Shown piece by piece: positions 15,515-22,860 of a stretch of DNA of 28,084 bases; within the stretch, counting starts at the first letter, position 1; each line of letters opens with the position of its first letter. The notes under the pieces are model-generated. The model was not told the DNA's origin. It saw nothing but the letters and a program-made list of their open reading frames with translations, and did not search any database. This stretch comes from SKVL01 sp964559575 (GTDB taxonomy: Bacteria > Patescibacteriota > Minisyncoccia > Phycocordibacterales > CSBR16-193), in the NCBI GenBank assembly GCA_964559575.1, contig CAZLGQ010000005.1, positions 1-28,084 on the forward strand, given 5' to 3'. The translations under genes were made by a program, and so were the position numbers.

Positions 15515-16687
15515 TTATTTTCTTAAAACCCTATCTATAAGTCTGGCTATTTCTATAAAATCACTTTCTTTTTTACCGCGAGTTGTTTCTGCGGCCGTAC
15601 CCACACGAATCCCTGAAGGGTCTTTAGCCGAGCGTGTTTCTCCGGGTATCATATTTTTATTCACAATAACCCCTTCCTTTTCCAATCTTTCACTAGCTTC
15701 TTTTCCGGATATTCCCGAACCGTTCATCCATGTATCAATAAGAATAAGATGGGTATCTGTTCCTCCGGAAATATTTCTCCATCCCATTGATTTAATTTCC
15801 GCAGAAAGAGATTTGGCATTTAAAACCACCTGTTTGGCATAACTCTTAAAAGAACTCTTACCTGCTTCATCCAAAGAAACCGCAACAGAAGCTATCTGAT
15901 TCATATGAGGCCCTCCTTGAAGTCCCGGAAAAACAGCTTTATCTATAGCCGATCCTAAACCTCTTTCATCTTTTCTGGACCAAATAATAGCTGATCTGGG
16001 ACCTCTTAGAGTTTTATGAACAGTTGTCATAACGGTATCAGCATACTTAAATGGAGAAGGATGTTCTCCTCCGGCTATCAATCCGGCTATGTGAGACATA
16101 TCAACATGTAAAATAGCTCCGCAAGAATCAGCTACTTCTTTAAACTTCTTCCAATTGATTTTTCTAGGATAAGCAGTAAAACCGGCAACTATTATATTGG
16201 GTTTTTCTTTTAAGGCTATTTTTTTAAGATCTTCAAAGTTTATTCTTTCTGTTTTTTTATCAACTCCATAGGAAACCTGCTTCCAAAATATTCCGGTAGC
16301 CGAAACTTTAAAACCGTGAGATAAATGCCCTCCCTCTTCCAGAGACATTCCCATGATCTTTCCACCCTTAGGAACAGTAGCTAAATAAACAGCCAAATTA
16401 GCAGGTGTTCCGGAAAGAGGTTGAACATTAACATTCCACTTTTTATCAGAAAGACCGAAAACACTTAAGGCTCTTTTTTGGCAGATATCTTCAAGCTGAT
16501 CAACTACTTCATTACCTCCGTAATAGCGTTTTTTAGGATAACCCTCAGCATATTTATTAACAAACTCGGAACCCAATGCTTCTAAAACATCCTCTGAAAC
16601 ATAATTCTCAGAAGCGATCAGGTTTATAACTTTCTTCTGCCTTCTCTTTTCTTTTTCTATTATTTTTTTTAAATCCTTATCTTTCAT
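15515..16687 (-). CDS. glyA: serine hydroxymethyltransferase
   Basis: PLP enzyme that interconverts serine and glycine while making 5,10-methylene-tetrahydrofolate, the one-carbon donor for dTMP synthesis. The 390-aa protein is slightly shorter than E. coli GlyA (417). Seen: INLIASENYVSEDVLEALGS (21-40), NKYAEGYPKKRYYGGNE (44-60), NVQPLSGTPANLAVY, HLSHG (121-125), HVDMSHIAGLIAGG (194-207) with the PLP-ring Asp196, the Schiff-base lysine K225 in TTVHKTLRGPR (221-231), and FPGLQGGPHMNQIAS. A late GGTDTHLIL is also present. Upstream is dcd (34 bp gap), downstream tmk (3 bp): a thymidylate-supply cluster. Confidence 0.95.
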   Translation of the reverse strand: MKDKDLKKIIEKEKRRQKKVINLIASENYVSEDVLEALGSEFVNKYAEGYPKKRYYGGNEVVDQLEDICQKRALSVFGLSDKKWNVNVQPLSGTPANLAVYLATVPKGGKIMGMSLEEGGHLSHGFKVSATGIFWKQVSYGVDKKTERINFEDLKKIALKEKPNIIVAGFTAYPRKINWKKFKEVADSCGAILHVDMSHIAGLIAGGEHPSPFKYADTVMTTVHKTLRGPRSAIIWSRKDERGLGSAIDKAVFPGLQGGPHMNQIASVAVSLDEAGKSSFKSYAKQVVLNAKSLSAEIKSMGWRNISGGTDTHLILIDTWMNGSGISGKEASERLEKEGVIVNKNMIPGETRSAKDPSGIRVGTAAETTRGKKESDFIEIARLIDRVLRK

Positions 16688-16721
16688 AAAATTAAATAAA
16701 CCATATTAATTAATAATAAAT

Positions 16722-17831
16722 TTACTTTGAAATAAACTGTTTGGCTAAGCATGGACCAATCTGTTTTTTATAATTAGAATCTTCAAAATCATCATAGCTT
16801 CTATCAATCGTACCGGCTACTTTTTCAAAACGAACTTTAGCTATAGGTTGACCGTGACGTACTACAATGTCTTCAAAAGGCCGGACTTCCAAAGTCAGTG
16901 GCCTTCCTTTTCCTTTGCCATTTTTTCCCCAACCCCAACCCGGATCAATAAAACCGGCATAATGAGAACGAAACTCTCCACTTCTTTCATCCATAGGGGT
17001 CATTTCACAAGCAAGCCAAGGAGGGACCTTTACAAACTCTTTAGTTGAAAGTATGTAAAACTCATTTTTCTTTAGATAAAGGTATCCTTTTTTATTTTTA
17101 ATGGGAGTAAAATAATCAGATCTTTTATAAAAACCAACTTTATTTATATCCAAAGGTTTATCACATATTTTAGAAACCCAACCAACAGTACTACTATTAC
17201 AGTCTATTGTTAAAATAACTGAACTATCCTTATCAAATACATTCATATCTTTTAAAGACATCTTTTTACCGAAAGAATCCCATAAAAAGGGTGTTTTTTG
17301 ATTAAAAAGATCAAGTTCCAAACCGGAAAGAGAAGTATCGGCGTTAAAAAAACGTATTTGATTCAAAGATTGATTTTTTGAGATCTTTATTGGAAAAGTT
17401 TTGGGAGCAATAGAAACCCACATCTCTCCCGACCACCCTGTTGGAGTTACGGAATCATATCTAGGAACACCATCAGCAATTAGTCTTACGTGCACATCTA
17501 AGCGACCTGTGGTTGATTTAGGATTACAGAAACCATAAACAGATTTGGGTAGAGAAAGTTTTTCATTTAATTTGGCTATATATGTCTCTCCTTTTTTCAA
17601 AGGATCAGATAGTTCATGTTCACTTTTTTTCATTAGAGACAAAATATCTCTTACCTTTTCACCTTTATAAGGTTGAAAAATTCCTTGAACCTTATAAATC
17701 TCATCAGAAATAGAAAGATCCAAGGAAGAAAGACGAACATTTTTTTCATCAGCATTTTTAATAGCACCGACTTTTATCATCTCTTTTATCATCTGTCCAG
17801 ATAGAGCTCCGTGTTTTTCTTTCATCCACAT
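16722..17831 (-). CDS. dcd: 2'-deoxycytidine 5'-triphosphate deaminase, long tandem form
   Basis: Deaminates dCTP to dUTP, the source of dUMP for thymidylate synthase. At 369 aa it is twice the size of E. coli Dcd (193 aa) and resembles the long family with two dUTPase-like halves in one chain. N-half: LSSLDLSISDEIYKV (34-48), NPKSTTGRLDVHVRLIADG, GWSGEMWVSIAPK. C-half: SGEFRSHYAGFIDPGWGWG, then PLTLEVRPFEDIVVRHGQPIAKVRFE, where the Glu of TLEVR matches the catalytic glutamate block. The C-half keeps the deaminase residues and the N-half seems structural. Start ATG at 17831; an in-frame ATG two codons later (17825) is also possible. Upstream of glyA-tmk. Confidence 0.85.
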   Translation of the reverse strand: MWMKEKHGALSGQMIKEMIKVGAIKNADEKNVRLSSLDLSISDEIYKVQGIFQPYKGEKVRDILSLMKKSEHELSDPLKKGETYIAKLNEKLSLPKSVYGFCNPKSTTGRLDVHVRLIADGVPRYDSVTPTGWSGEMWVSIAPKTFPIKISKNQSLNQIRFFNADTSLSGLELDLFNQKTPFLWDSFGKKMSLKDMNVFDKDSSVILTIDCNSSTVGWVSKICDKPLDINKVGFYKRSDYFTPIKNKKGYLYLKKNEFYILSTKEFVKVPPWLACEMTPMDERSGEFRSHYAGFIDPGWGWGKNGKGKGRPLTLEVRPFEDIVVRHGQPIAKVRFEKVAGTIDRSYDDFEDSNYKKQIGPCLAKQFISK

Positions 17832-17878
17832 TTTTTATAATAAATTACAACAAACCTTTTATAATATCTTTATTTTTC

Positions 17879-17887
17879 AGTATATCA
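17879..17887 (-). promoter_or_regulatory. putative extended -10 of dcd
   Basis: TGA-TATACT on the minus strand, 47 bp before the dcd ATG and 51 bp after the end of the rplK terminator, so a new transcript is expected here. No matching -35. TGG-TATACT is seen before the gene at 26276. Confidence 0.45.
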
Positions 17888-17937
17888 TGTCATACAAAGG
17901 AATTCATATTTTAAATTTAAAAATTATCTTAAAAATT

Positions 17938-17967
17938 AAAACCCCCGGTTTTTAAACCGGGGGTTTT
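17938..17967. terminator. intrinsic terminator after rplK
   Basis: AAAACCCCCGGTTT, 2-base centre, AAACCGGGGGTTTT: the strongest GC stem in the window, with T-tracts on both sides. On the minus strand it ends the secE-nusG-rplK transcript 22 bp past the rplK stop. Confidence 0.92.
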
Positions 17968-17988
17968 ATAAAATCAAAAATAAAAATT

Positions 17989-18411
17989 TTAGATAACATC
18001 AACTCCTAAAGAACGAGCTGTTCCTTTTATTATTTTCATTGCCTGTTCAACATCATTGGTATTCAGGTCCGGAAGTTTTTTCTCAGCTATCTGACGAACT
18101 TGGTCTTCTTTTATTTTACCAACTTTTTTAGAAAAATTATTACCGGAACCTTTTTCAACTCCTATTGCTTTTAAAATAAGACTGGCGGCCGGAGGTGTTT
18201 TTAAAACAAAATCAAAACTCCTGTCATCAAAAACCAATATTTCTACAGGAATAATGTCTCCTTGCATTGATTGAGTCGCTTCATTGAACTTATTAACAAA
18301 ATCTCCAATATTAACACCGGCTTGCCCTAAAGCAGGACCTACAGGAGGAGCCGGATTAGCTTTTCCGGCGGGAATTTGAAGTTTTAATTTTTGAATTACT
18401 TTTTTTGCCAT
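17989..18411 (-). CDS. rplK: 50S ribosomal protein uL11
   Basis: GTPase-centre protein that binds 23S rRNA with L10-L12. The 140-aa length is standard from the ATG at 18411: AKKVIQKLKLQIPAGKANPA, PPVGPALGQAGVNIGDFVNK, then KTPPAASLILKAIGVEKGSG and the C-terminal rRNA-binding NTNDVEQAMKIIKGTARSLG. An extension back to 18462 would add 17 residues foreign to the family and is rejected. It follows nusG by 63 bp. The usual rplA (L1), rplJ and rplL do not follow; a strong terminator does. Confidence 0.95.
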   Translation of the reverse strand: MAKKVIQKLKLQIPAGKANPAPPVGPALGQAGVNIGDFVNKFNEATQSMQGDIIPVEILVFDDRSFDFVLKTPPAASLILKAIGVEKGSGNNFSKKVGKIKEDQVRQIAEKKLPDLNTNDVEQAMKIIKGTARSLGVDVI

Positions 18412-18474
18412 AAAATGATTTTTACAGAATATAAACCTACAATAAAAAAGGTTTTTTTGCAAATACTTAATGCA

Positions 18475-19026
18475 TTAGATCTTCTTTATTTGAAGAAAAT
18501 CAAGCTCAACCGGTGTTTCTCTACCAAACATAGGAACCAAAACCCTAACCTTTCCACTTTCTTCATCTACTTCACTTACTTTACCTTCAAGATCTTTAAA
18601 TGGTCCATCAACTATAACAACCGCATCGTCAGTTGAAAGATCAATGTGATGAACGGCAGTATCGGTATCCATTCTCTTAAAAAGAGTTTCTATTTCTTCT
18701 TTACTGGCCGGTACTGGATATACTCCGGAACCAACAAATCCAGTTACTCTTGGAGTATTTCTTACTATATACCACGACTCATCATCTACTATCATATCCA
18801 CAAGTACATACCCTGGGTATATCTTTTCTTCTTCTTCAATTCTTTTACCACCTTTGATCTTTATCTTTTTTTCCATAGGAACAATAACATCAAATATTTT
18901 ATCTTGCATTCCAAGAGATTCAATTCTCTGTTTTAAATTCTTTTTAACAGTATTTTCATAACCGGCATATGTATGAATAACATACCAATTACGGCCTTCC
19001 TGTATTTTTTGTTTTTGTGTAGACAT
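18475..19026 (-). CDS. nusG: transcription termination/antitermination factor NusG
   Basis: Binds RNA polymerase and increases processivity, and couples transcription to translation or Rho. The 183-aa protein has the NGN domain (WYVIHTYAGYENTVKKNLKQ 13-32, VIVPMEKK, KIYPGYVLVDM, WYIVRNTPRVTGFVG) and a C-terminal KOW domain (AVVIVDGPFKDLEGKVSEVD, VRVLVPMFGRETPVELDF). Normal length. It begins 5 bp after the secE stop, so the two form one operon with rplK, driven by the promoter at 19254-19282. Confidence 0.96.
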   Translation of the reverse strand: MSTQKQKIQEGRNWYVIHTYAGYENTVKKNLKQRIESLGMQDKIFDVIVPMEKKIKIKGGKRIEEEEKIYPGYVLVDMIVDDESWYIVRNTPRVTGFVGSGVYPVPASKEEIETLFKRMDTDTAVHHIDLSTDDAVVIVDGPFKDLEGKVSEVDEESGKVRVLVPMFGRETPVELDFLQIKKI

Positions 19027-19031
19027 ATTTT

Positions 19032-19223
19032 TTATCTAAGGAAAAATCTTTCAACAATAATATCGGAAAATACAAAATCAAAAAAACCTAAGAAAATTCC
19101 AGTAAAAACAGATACTAAAATTATAATAACGGTAAAAATAATAGCATGTTTCCGTGTAGGCCAACTTACATGACGCATTTCCGCTTTTGTTTCTTTAATG
19201 TATTGTATTAAACTATCTATCAT
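19032..19223 (-). CDS. secE: preprotein translocase subunit SecE
   Basis: Small membrane subunit of SecYEG. The 63-aa minimal form has an amphipathic helix ending in AEMRHVSWPTRKHA (14-27, the family hallmark) and a single membrane helix (about 28-50, IIFTVIIILVSVFTGIFLGF). First gene of secE-nusG-rplK. Its ATG lies 4-5 bp after the T-run of a terminator-like hairpin. No separate Shine-Dalgarno is present, although AAGGA inside the hairpin loop/arm lies about 11 nt upstream. Confidence 0.93.
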   Translation of the reverse strand: MIDSLIQYIKETKAEMRHVSWPTRKHAIIFTVIIILVSVFTGIFLGFFDFVFSDIIVERFFLR

Positions 19224-19226
19224 ATT

Positions 19227-19252
19227 AAAAAACGTCCTTTCGGACGTTTTTT
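19227..19252 (-). terminator. hairpin with GAAA tetraloop just before secE
   Basis: On the minus strand: A-run, ACGTCC, GAAA loop, GGACGT, then a T-run. It has the form of an intrinsic terminator and would end the SIMPL-gene transcript. But the secE promoter lies upstream of it, so it also becomes the 5' end of the secE-nusG-rplK mRNA. Confidence 0.75.
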
Positions 19253-19253
19253 T

Positions 19254-19282
19254 AGAATACTAATTTAACAAGATAAAGTCAA
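19254..19282 (-). promoter_or_regulatory. promoter of secE-nusG-rplK
   Basis: TTGACT (19277-19282), 17-bp spacer, TATTCT (19254-19259). The -35 matches consensus in 5 of 6 and the -10 in 4 of 6. It lies 7 bp past the end of the SIMPL gene's coding stop region (stop at 19290). A start site near 19247 would place the hairpin at the very 5' end of the RNA. Confidence 0.65.
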
Positions 19283-19289
19283 GTTTAAA

Positions 19290-20072
19290 TTAACGAATTT
19301 CATATTTTATCTGAACGTTTGTTTTTATTTCCTCTTCTCCTGGTTCAAAAGAAGGCTCCTCTCCAGATACAGAATCTTCCATTATCATATCTGTCCTCAT
19401 AAAATTTGGGTAATGAACATCACGCTCACTAAAATCAACTATTCTTACTAAACTTACATCCAGATCAATAGCAAGATCTTTTGCTTTTGTTTTAGCTTCC
19501 TCTATAGCTTTCTTTCTGGACTCTCTTTTAAGCTCCTCTTCATCTTCTACAGAGAAAGTTAACCCGCTTATATCTGTAGCTCCGCGATCACCAACACCGC
19601 CAACTAAACTTCCGGCTATTTCCATGTCCTTAACCATAACCTCGGTAGTTTGTATAACCTCATAACCAACAAGAACTCTACTACTTTCATCTTCAACAAC
19701 ACGAGAAGACTGCCATTCGTAACGAGGTCTTGTTGTATATCCTATAGTTTTAATATAACGATCTTCGACACCTTCCTCTTTCAAAAAAGAAACTATTTCA
19801 TTTACTCTTTTTGCTACTTCCCCCTGAGCTTTTGAAACTTCATCATCTTCATATCTTACCGAAAAACTAAATTCAGCAATATCGGGAACAGCTAAAACCG
19901 ACCCTTCTCCGGAAACGTTTATCATGGCATTAGGCTCACTTATATATTTTCTCTCTTCAAATATATTTAAAGTTAAAGAAACTAAAAATATGATCAAAAC
20001 CAAAAGAAAAACTCCTATTAAAGTAAGTATAAGGTTTATTTTGGTTTTATATATTTCTAAAAATTTTTCCAT
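19290..20072 (-). CDS. SIMPL domain-containing membrane-anchored protein
   Basis: The 260-aa protein has one N-terminal membrane helix (about 13-33, INLILTLIGVFLLVLIIFLV) and an outside SIMPL domain (DUF541, about 45-258), of the Omp28/YggE type. Supporting blocks: INVSGEGSVLAVPDIAEFSF (47-66), KAQGEVAKRVNEIVSFLKEEGVEDRYIKT, YEVIQTTEVMVKDM, then ISGLTFSVEDEEELKRES and ARKKAIEEAKTKAKDLA-like helix, closing with VQIKYEIR. Family members have been tied to oxidative stress or envelope roles, but the biochemical function is unknown. It is preceded by its own TTGACT promoter right after folD and followed by the hairpin before secE. Confidence 0.85.
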   Translation of the reverse strand: MEKFLEIYKTKINLILTLIGVFLLVLIIFLVSLTLNIFEERKYISEPNAMINVSGEGSVLAVPDIAEFSFSVRYEDDEVSKAQGEVAKRVNEIVSFLKEEGVEDRYIKTIGYTTRPRYEWQSSRVVEDESSRVLVGYEVIQTTEVMVKDMEIAGSLVGGVGDRGATDISGLTFSVEDEEELKRESRKKAIEEAKTKAKDLAIDLDVSLVRIVDFSERDVHYPNFMRTDMIMEDSVSGEEPSFEPGEEEIKTNVQIKYEIR

Positions 20073-20091
20073 AATAAATAAATTAAATATG

Positions 20092-20124
20092 ATTATATAA
20101 TCTCATAAAATATTACCCAGTCAA
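20092..20124 (-). promoter_or_regulatory. putative promoter of the SIMPL-domain gene
   Basis: TTGACT (20119-20124) starts right after the folD stop, with TATATAAT (20092-20099) downstream. Spacing is 19 bp to TATATA or 21 to TATAAT, longer than ideal. A leader of about 13-15 nt would result. Confidence 0.45.
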
Positions 20125-20961
20125 CTAATTATAATTTTTTTCAGTAAGATCAATAAGATTTAAAAATAAAGAAGCTACAGTAAGAGGCCCCACCCCACCC
20201 GGCACAGGAGAAACAGCTCTTACTTTTTTAGATGCAGATTGAAAATCAACATCCCCCTTTAAAACACCATTCTGTCTTGATATCCCTATATCAATAATAA
20301 TCTGTTCTGAGTGCATCATTTTAGAATTAATCAAACCCGGACAACCGGTCGCAGAAATAACAATATCAGCCGAAAAAACTATTTCTTCTAAATTTTCTGT
20401 TTTTTGATGACAGATCATTATGGTTGCATCACGATTTAAAAGAGCTGTTGCAACAGATCTTCCAACTAAAACAGACCTTCCCACTACAACGATCTTTTTG
20501 CCTTCAGGCTTCAGATCATAATAATTTAACATTTCCAAAACAGCTCGTGCAGTAGCGGGTAAAACTCTTTCTTTTCCACGATATAAAGAAGAAAGGTTTA
20601 CTGAAGAAAGACCGTCAACATCTTTATTTGGACTAACCATATTCAAAACATCTTCTTTTTTTATATTAGAATAAAAAGGAAGTTGAAATATTATCCCGTT
20701 TATATCTTTATCCTCATTTTTCTTATCTATCTCTGTTTTAAATTCTTCAGATGACATAGAAGGGTCAAGCTGTATATGTTTTACAGTAAAACCAAGATCT
20801 AAACCAAATTCTTCTTTCTTTTTTATATAAATAAGAGATTCCGGTTTAGGACAAGAGGAAAATATTAAAAGACCAGGAGGTTTTGGTAACTTATTTACTC
20901 TTTTTTTTATATTTTCTTTTATTGTTTTTTGGGGTTTTAAACCATCTAATATAATAGTCAT
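20125..20961 (-). CDS. folD: bifunctional methylene-THF dehydrogenase / methenyl-THF cyclohydrolase
   Basis: Interconverts 5,10-methylene- and 10-formyl-tetrahydrofolate with NADP. The 278-aa length is usual. Seen: SLIYIKKKEEFGLDLGF (42-58) with the YxxxK catalytic tyrosine/lysine pair, GIIFQLPF (family GxxVQLPLP), SPNKDVDGLSSVN, VVVGRSVLVGRSVATALLNRD (family GRSxxVGxP, with Arg for the last proline block), ISATGCPGLI, IDIGI, and SPVPGGVGPLTVASL. It supplies the same folate pool as GlyA in this window. Its own promoter is not clear. Terminator of the preceding gene lies about 105 bp upstream. Confidence 0.95.
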   Translation of the reverse strand: MTIILDGLKPQKTIKENIKKRVNKLPKPPGLLIFSSCPKPESLIYIKKKEEFGLDLGFTVKHIQLDPSMSSEEFKTEIDKKNEDKDINGIIFQLPFYSNIKKEDVLNMVSPNKDVDGLSSVNLSSLYRGKERVLPATARAVLEMLNYYDLKPEGKKIVVVGRSVLVGRSVATALLNRDATIMICHQKTENLEEIVFSADIVISATGCPGLINSKMMHSEQIIIDIGISRQNGVLKGDVDFQSASKKVRAVSPVPGGVGPLTVASLFLNLIDLTEKNYN

Positions 20962-21066
20962 GTTATATTTATTTTAACTTTTATTTTTATCTATCGGCAA
21001 GATTCAAAAATCATAAAAAGTATCTGACTATCTTATATTAATTTTCATTAAACACAAATAAAAATT

Positions 21067-21098
21067 AACACCTTCTGTAAATTTTTACAGAAGGTGTT
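21067..21098 (-). terminator. intrinsic terminator after the 532-aa membrane protein gene
   Basis: AACACCTTCTGTAAA and TTTACAGAAGGTGTT form a 15-bp perfect inverted repeat with a 2-base centre. On the minus strand it is followed by AATTTTTATTTG. It lies 28 bp past the stop at 21127. Confidence 0.82.
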
Positions 21099-21126
21099 AA
21101 AAAATTCTTAATTAAAAACCTTAGAT

Positions 21127-22725
21127 CTATCTGTCAAAAATATCCAACCAACCCGCTCCGGCAAGAAGATGTCTTAAAAGACCTTCAGTTTCTTTTTCCT
21201 GTTGAGTATCATCTTTGGCTATGTCTTCTTCATCAGATTCAATTTTATCTTCAAAAATAAATTCTTCTTCAAACGGATTTTGATCTAAATTTTCTTCCAT
21301 AAGTTCTTCTAAGGAACTGGAATTTTTTGGTCTATCTAATTTATCAAAGCTTTCATTAAACTCATCAAACACAACAGAGAATAGATATTCAACGGTAATA
21401 GATTCTTTATTTTCTGAAAGATCTTCCGTTTCAAAATCAATATCAATATCAAATTCGGTATATATTTTTTTGAAATAACCCTTATTTTCATCAATATCTA
21501 TTTTTAGAGGTATAACAAAATCTCCCCTATCAAGCTCATTTGTACTTAACTCATCTTCCATATCTTCTGCCATATTTATAATATCCGCTTTCATATCATC
21601 AGGAATAAAATCTTCTTCAGAAATCATTCTCAAAAATCCGGGTGTATTATAAATATCTACCACAAACTCTAATTCTAAATCTTTATCTTCGTCCTCTTCC
21701 TTGGCTTCATCTTCGTTTTCGTCTTTGTCTTCGTCTTCTTCTTCATTTAAAACATTAATTTCAATAAAATTCTCATTCTTAGCAATTTCCAAAACATCTA
21801 CACCATATTCTTCAATTGAATCAAATATCATTTCAAAATTGATCACACTTACAATATCTTCTAATTCAAAATCATCTATTTCCGAAGCATCCTTAATAGA
21901 TTCTTCTATATCTGCATGAATCCACTCCCCCTCCAAAAAAGAAAAGTCAGCTACAAAAGGTATGGTCGGTGCTTTATCAAGATTTACATAATAAACACTA
22001 TCAACTAACCTTGATTCTCCCTCAAGATCAACTTGAATAACAACAATACCTTCTTTTACACTAAAACCTAAGTCAAATTCCATTAACATAGAAATGTCTT
22101 TAAAGGTATCACCTTTTTGAATAAAACCTTCACTTACAAAATGGCCGTTTAAAACATCTTCAACAGAAAACTTCATTTTGGTTTCTGTTGAAAAAGAATC
22201 AGCTTTTAAATGATTAACTAAAGTATCAACAATAATATCTTCTTTAGTTCCTTCTTCATCACTAAGTATTTCTTCGTCACCAGAAAGTTCCTGCCAAGTA
22301 TAGTAAGCGGCTACAGATGCCCCTCCCAAAAAAATGACAATAATTGCAATAATAAAAATAATTTTACCAAACCTTCCTTTTACCTCATCTTGAGGAGGTT
22401 TCACTTCACTATTGGTATTTTGATCAAATTCAGCTCCTCCTGTTTCTGTGTTAAAAGACTGTGATATGTTTTCATTGGAATTAATATTTTCTTTAACAGG
22501 TTCACTGTTTACTTCTTCGTTCTCAGAAACAGTATTTTCAGACTTTGGTCCCTCTTCACTTTTTTGGGAGACATCATCTTCTCCAGTTTCTTTAAAAACA
22601 ATGGACAGATCCTCTTCATTCCAACCGGCTTTTAATAAAACACTTTTTATATCCTCATCTTTTATTCCTTTTTCTTTTTGAGAATTAATGTATTCCACTA
22701 ATTTTCTTTTATTTTCTTCATTCAT
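21127..22725 (-). CDS. acidic single-pass membrane protein with UBA-like N-terminus
   Basis: Unnamed 532-aa protein. Residues 5-46 form a small three-helix UBA-like motif (KLVEYINSQKEKGIKDEDIK then SVLLKAGWNEED). A Glu/Asn/Ser-rich linker (47-117) precedes one membrane helix (120-143, IIFIIAIIVIFLGGASVAA). The outer ~385 residues are very acidic. They start with a beta-rich region (VDTLVNHLKADSFSTETKMK, then FVSEGFIQKG, SVYYVNLDKAPTIPF) that recalls LolA-like or lipid-binding sheets, and contain a low-complexity Glu/Asp/Lys run near 330-350 (DEDKDENEDEAKEEDEDKD). The first 46 residues and the membrane region are shared with the protein at 25656-26276. Role unknown. It is divergent from clpB. 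Confidence 0.7.
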   Translation of the reverse strand: MNEENKRKLVEYINSQKEKGIKDEDIKSVLLKAGWNEEDLSIVFKETGEDDVSQKSEEGPKSENTVSENEEVNSEPVKENINSNENISQSFNTETGGAEFDQNTNSEVKPPQDEVKGRFGKIIFIIAIIVIFLGGASVAAYYTWQELSGDEEILSDEEGTKEDIIVDTLVNHLKADSFSTETKMKFSVEDVLNGHFVSEGFIQKGDTFKDISMLMEFDLGFSVKEGIVVIQVDLEGESRLVDSVYYVNLDKAPTIPFVADFSFLEGEWIHADIEESIKDASEIDDFELEDIVSVINFEMIFDSIEEYGVDVLEIAKNENFIEINVLNEEEDEDKDENEDEAKEEDEDKDLELEFVVDIYNTPGFLRMISEEDFIPDDMKADIINMAEDMEDELSTNELDRGDFVIPLKIDIDENKGYFKKIYTEFDIDIDFETEDLSENKESITVEYLFSVVFDEFNESFDKLDRPKNSSSLEELMEENLDQNPFEEEFIFEDKIESDEEDIAKDDTQQEKETEGLLRHLLAGAGWLDIFDR

Positions 22726-22800
22726 TTAATTTTATTTAAAACAATTTATAATACTTTAATAATTGTAACAAAATATTTCTTATTTTTATTTTAAAGTGTG

Positions 22801-22817
22801 GAAAAGTGACACTTTTC
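22801..22817. promoter_or_regulatory. 17-bp palindrome between clpB and the divergent membrane protein gene
   Basis: GAAAAGTG-A-CACTTTTC, perfect 8-bp arms with one central base, 44-60 bp before the clpB ATG and 76-92 bp before the divergent ATG at 22725. TTTAAA flanks it on both sides. It is not the HrcA CIRCE element or a CtsR repeat. A regulator site for clpB is the simplest idea. Confidence 0.45.
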
Positions 22818-22847
22818 ATTTTAAAAGGTGTTTTAAATTATATAAGA

Positions 22848-22853
22848 TATAAA
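22848..22853 (+). promoter_or_regulatory. possible -10 of clpB
   Basis: TATAAA ends 7 bp before the clpB ATG, giving a leaderless start. TATAAG at 22841-22846 is an alternative. Neither has a good -35, so this is tentative. Confidence 0.3.
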
Positions 22854-22860
22854 AAATAAA

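Noticed and set aside
18412..18462. 17-residue N-terminal extension of L11
   Set aside because: L11 normally begins MAKKV; the extension has no match to the family and overlaps the intergenic region.
22797..22817. Replication origin based on a DnaA-box-like TTTTCCACA
   Set aside because: Only single, non-consensus copies here and at 26343. No cluster, no dnaA or dnaN.
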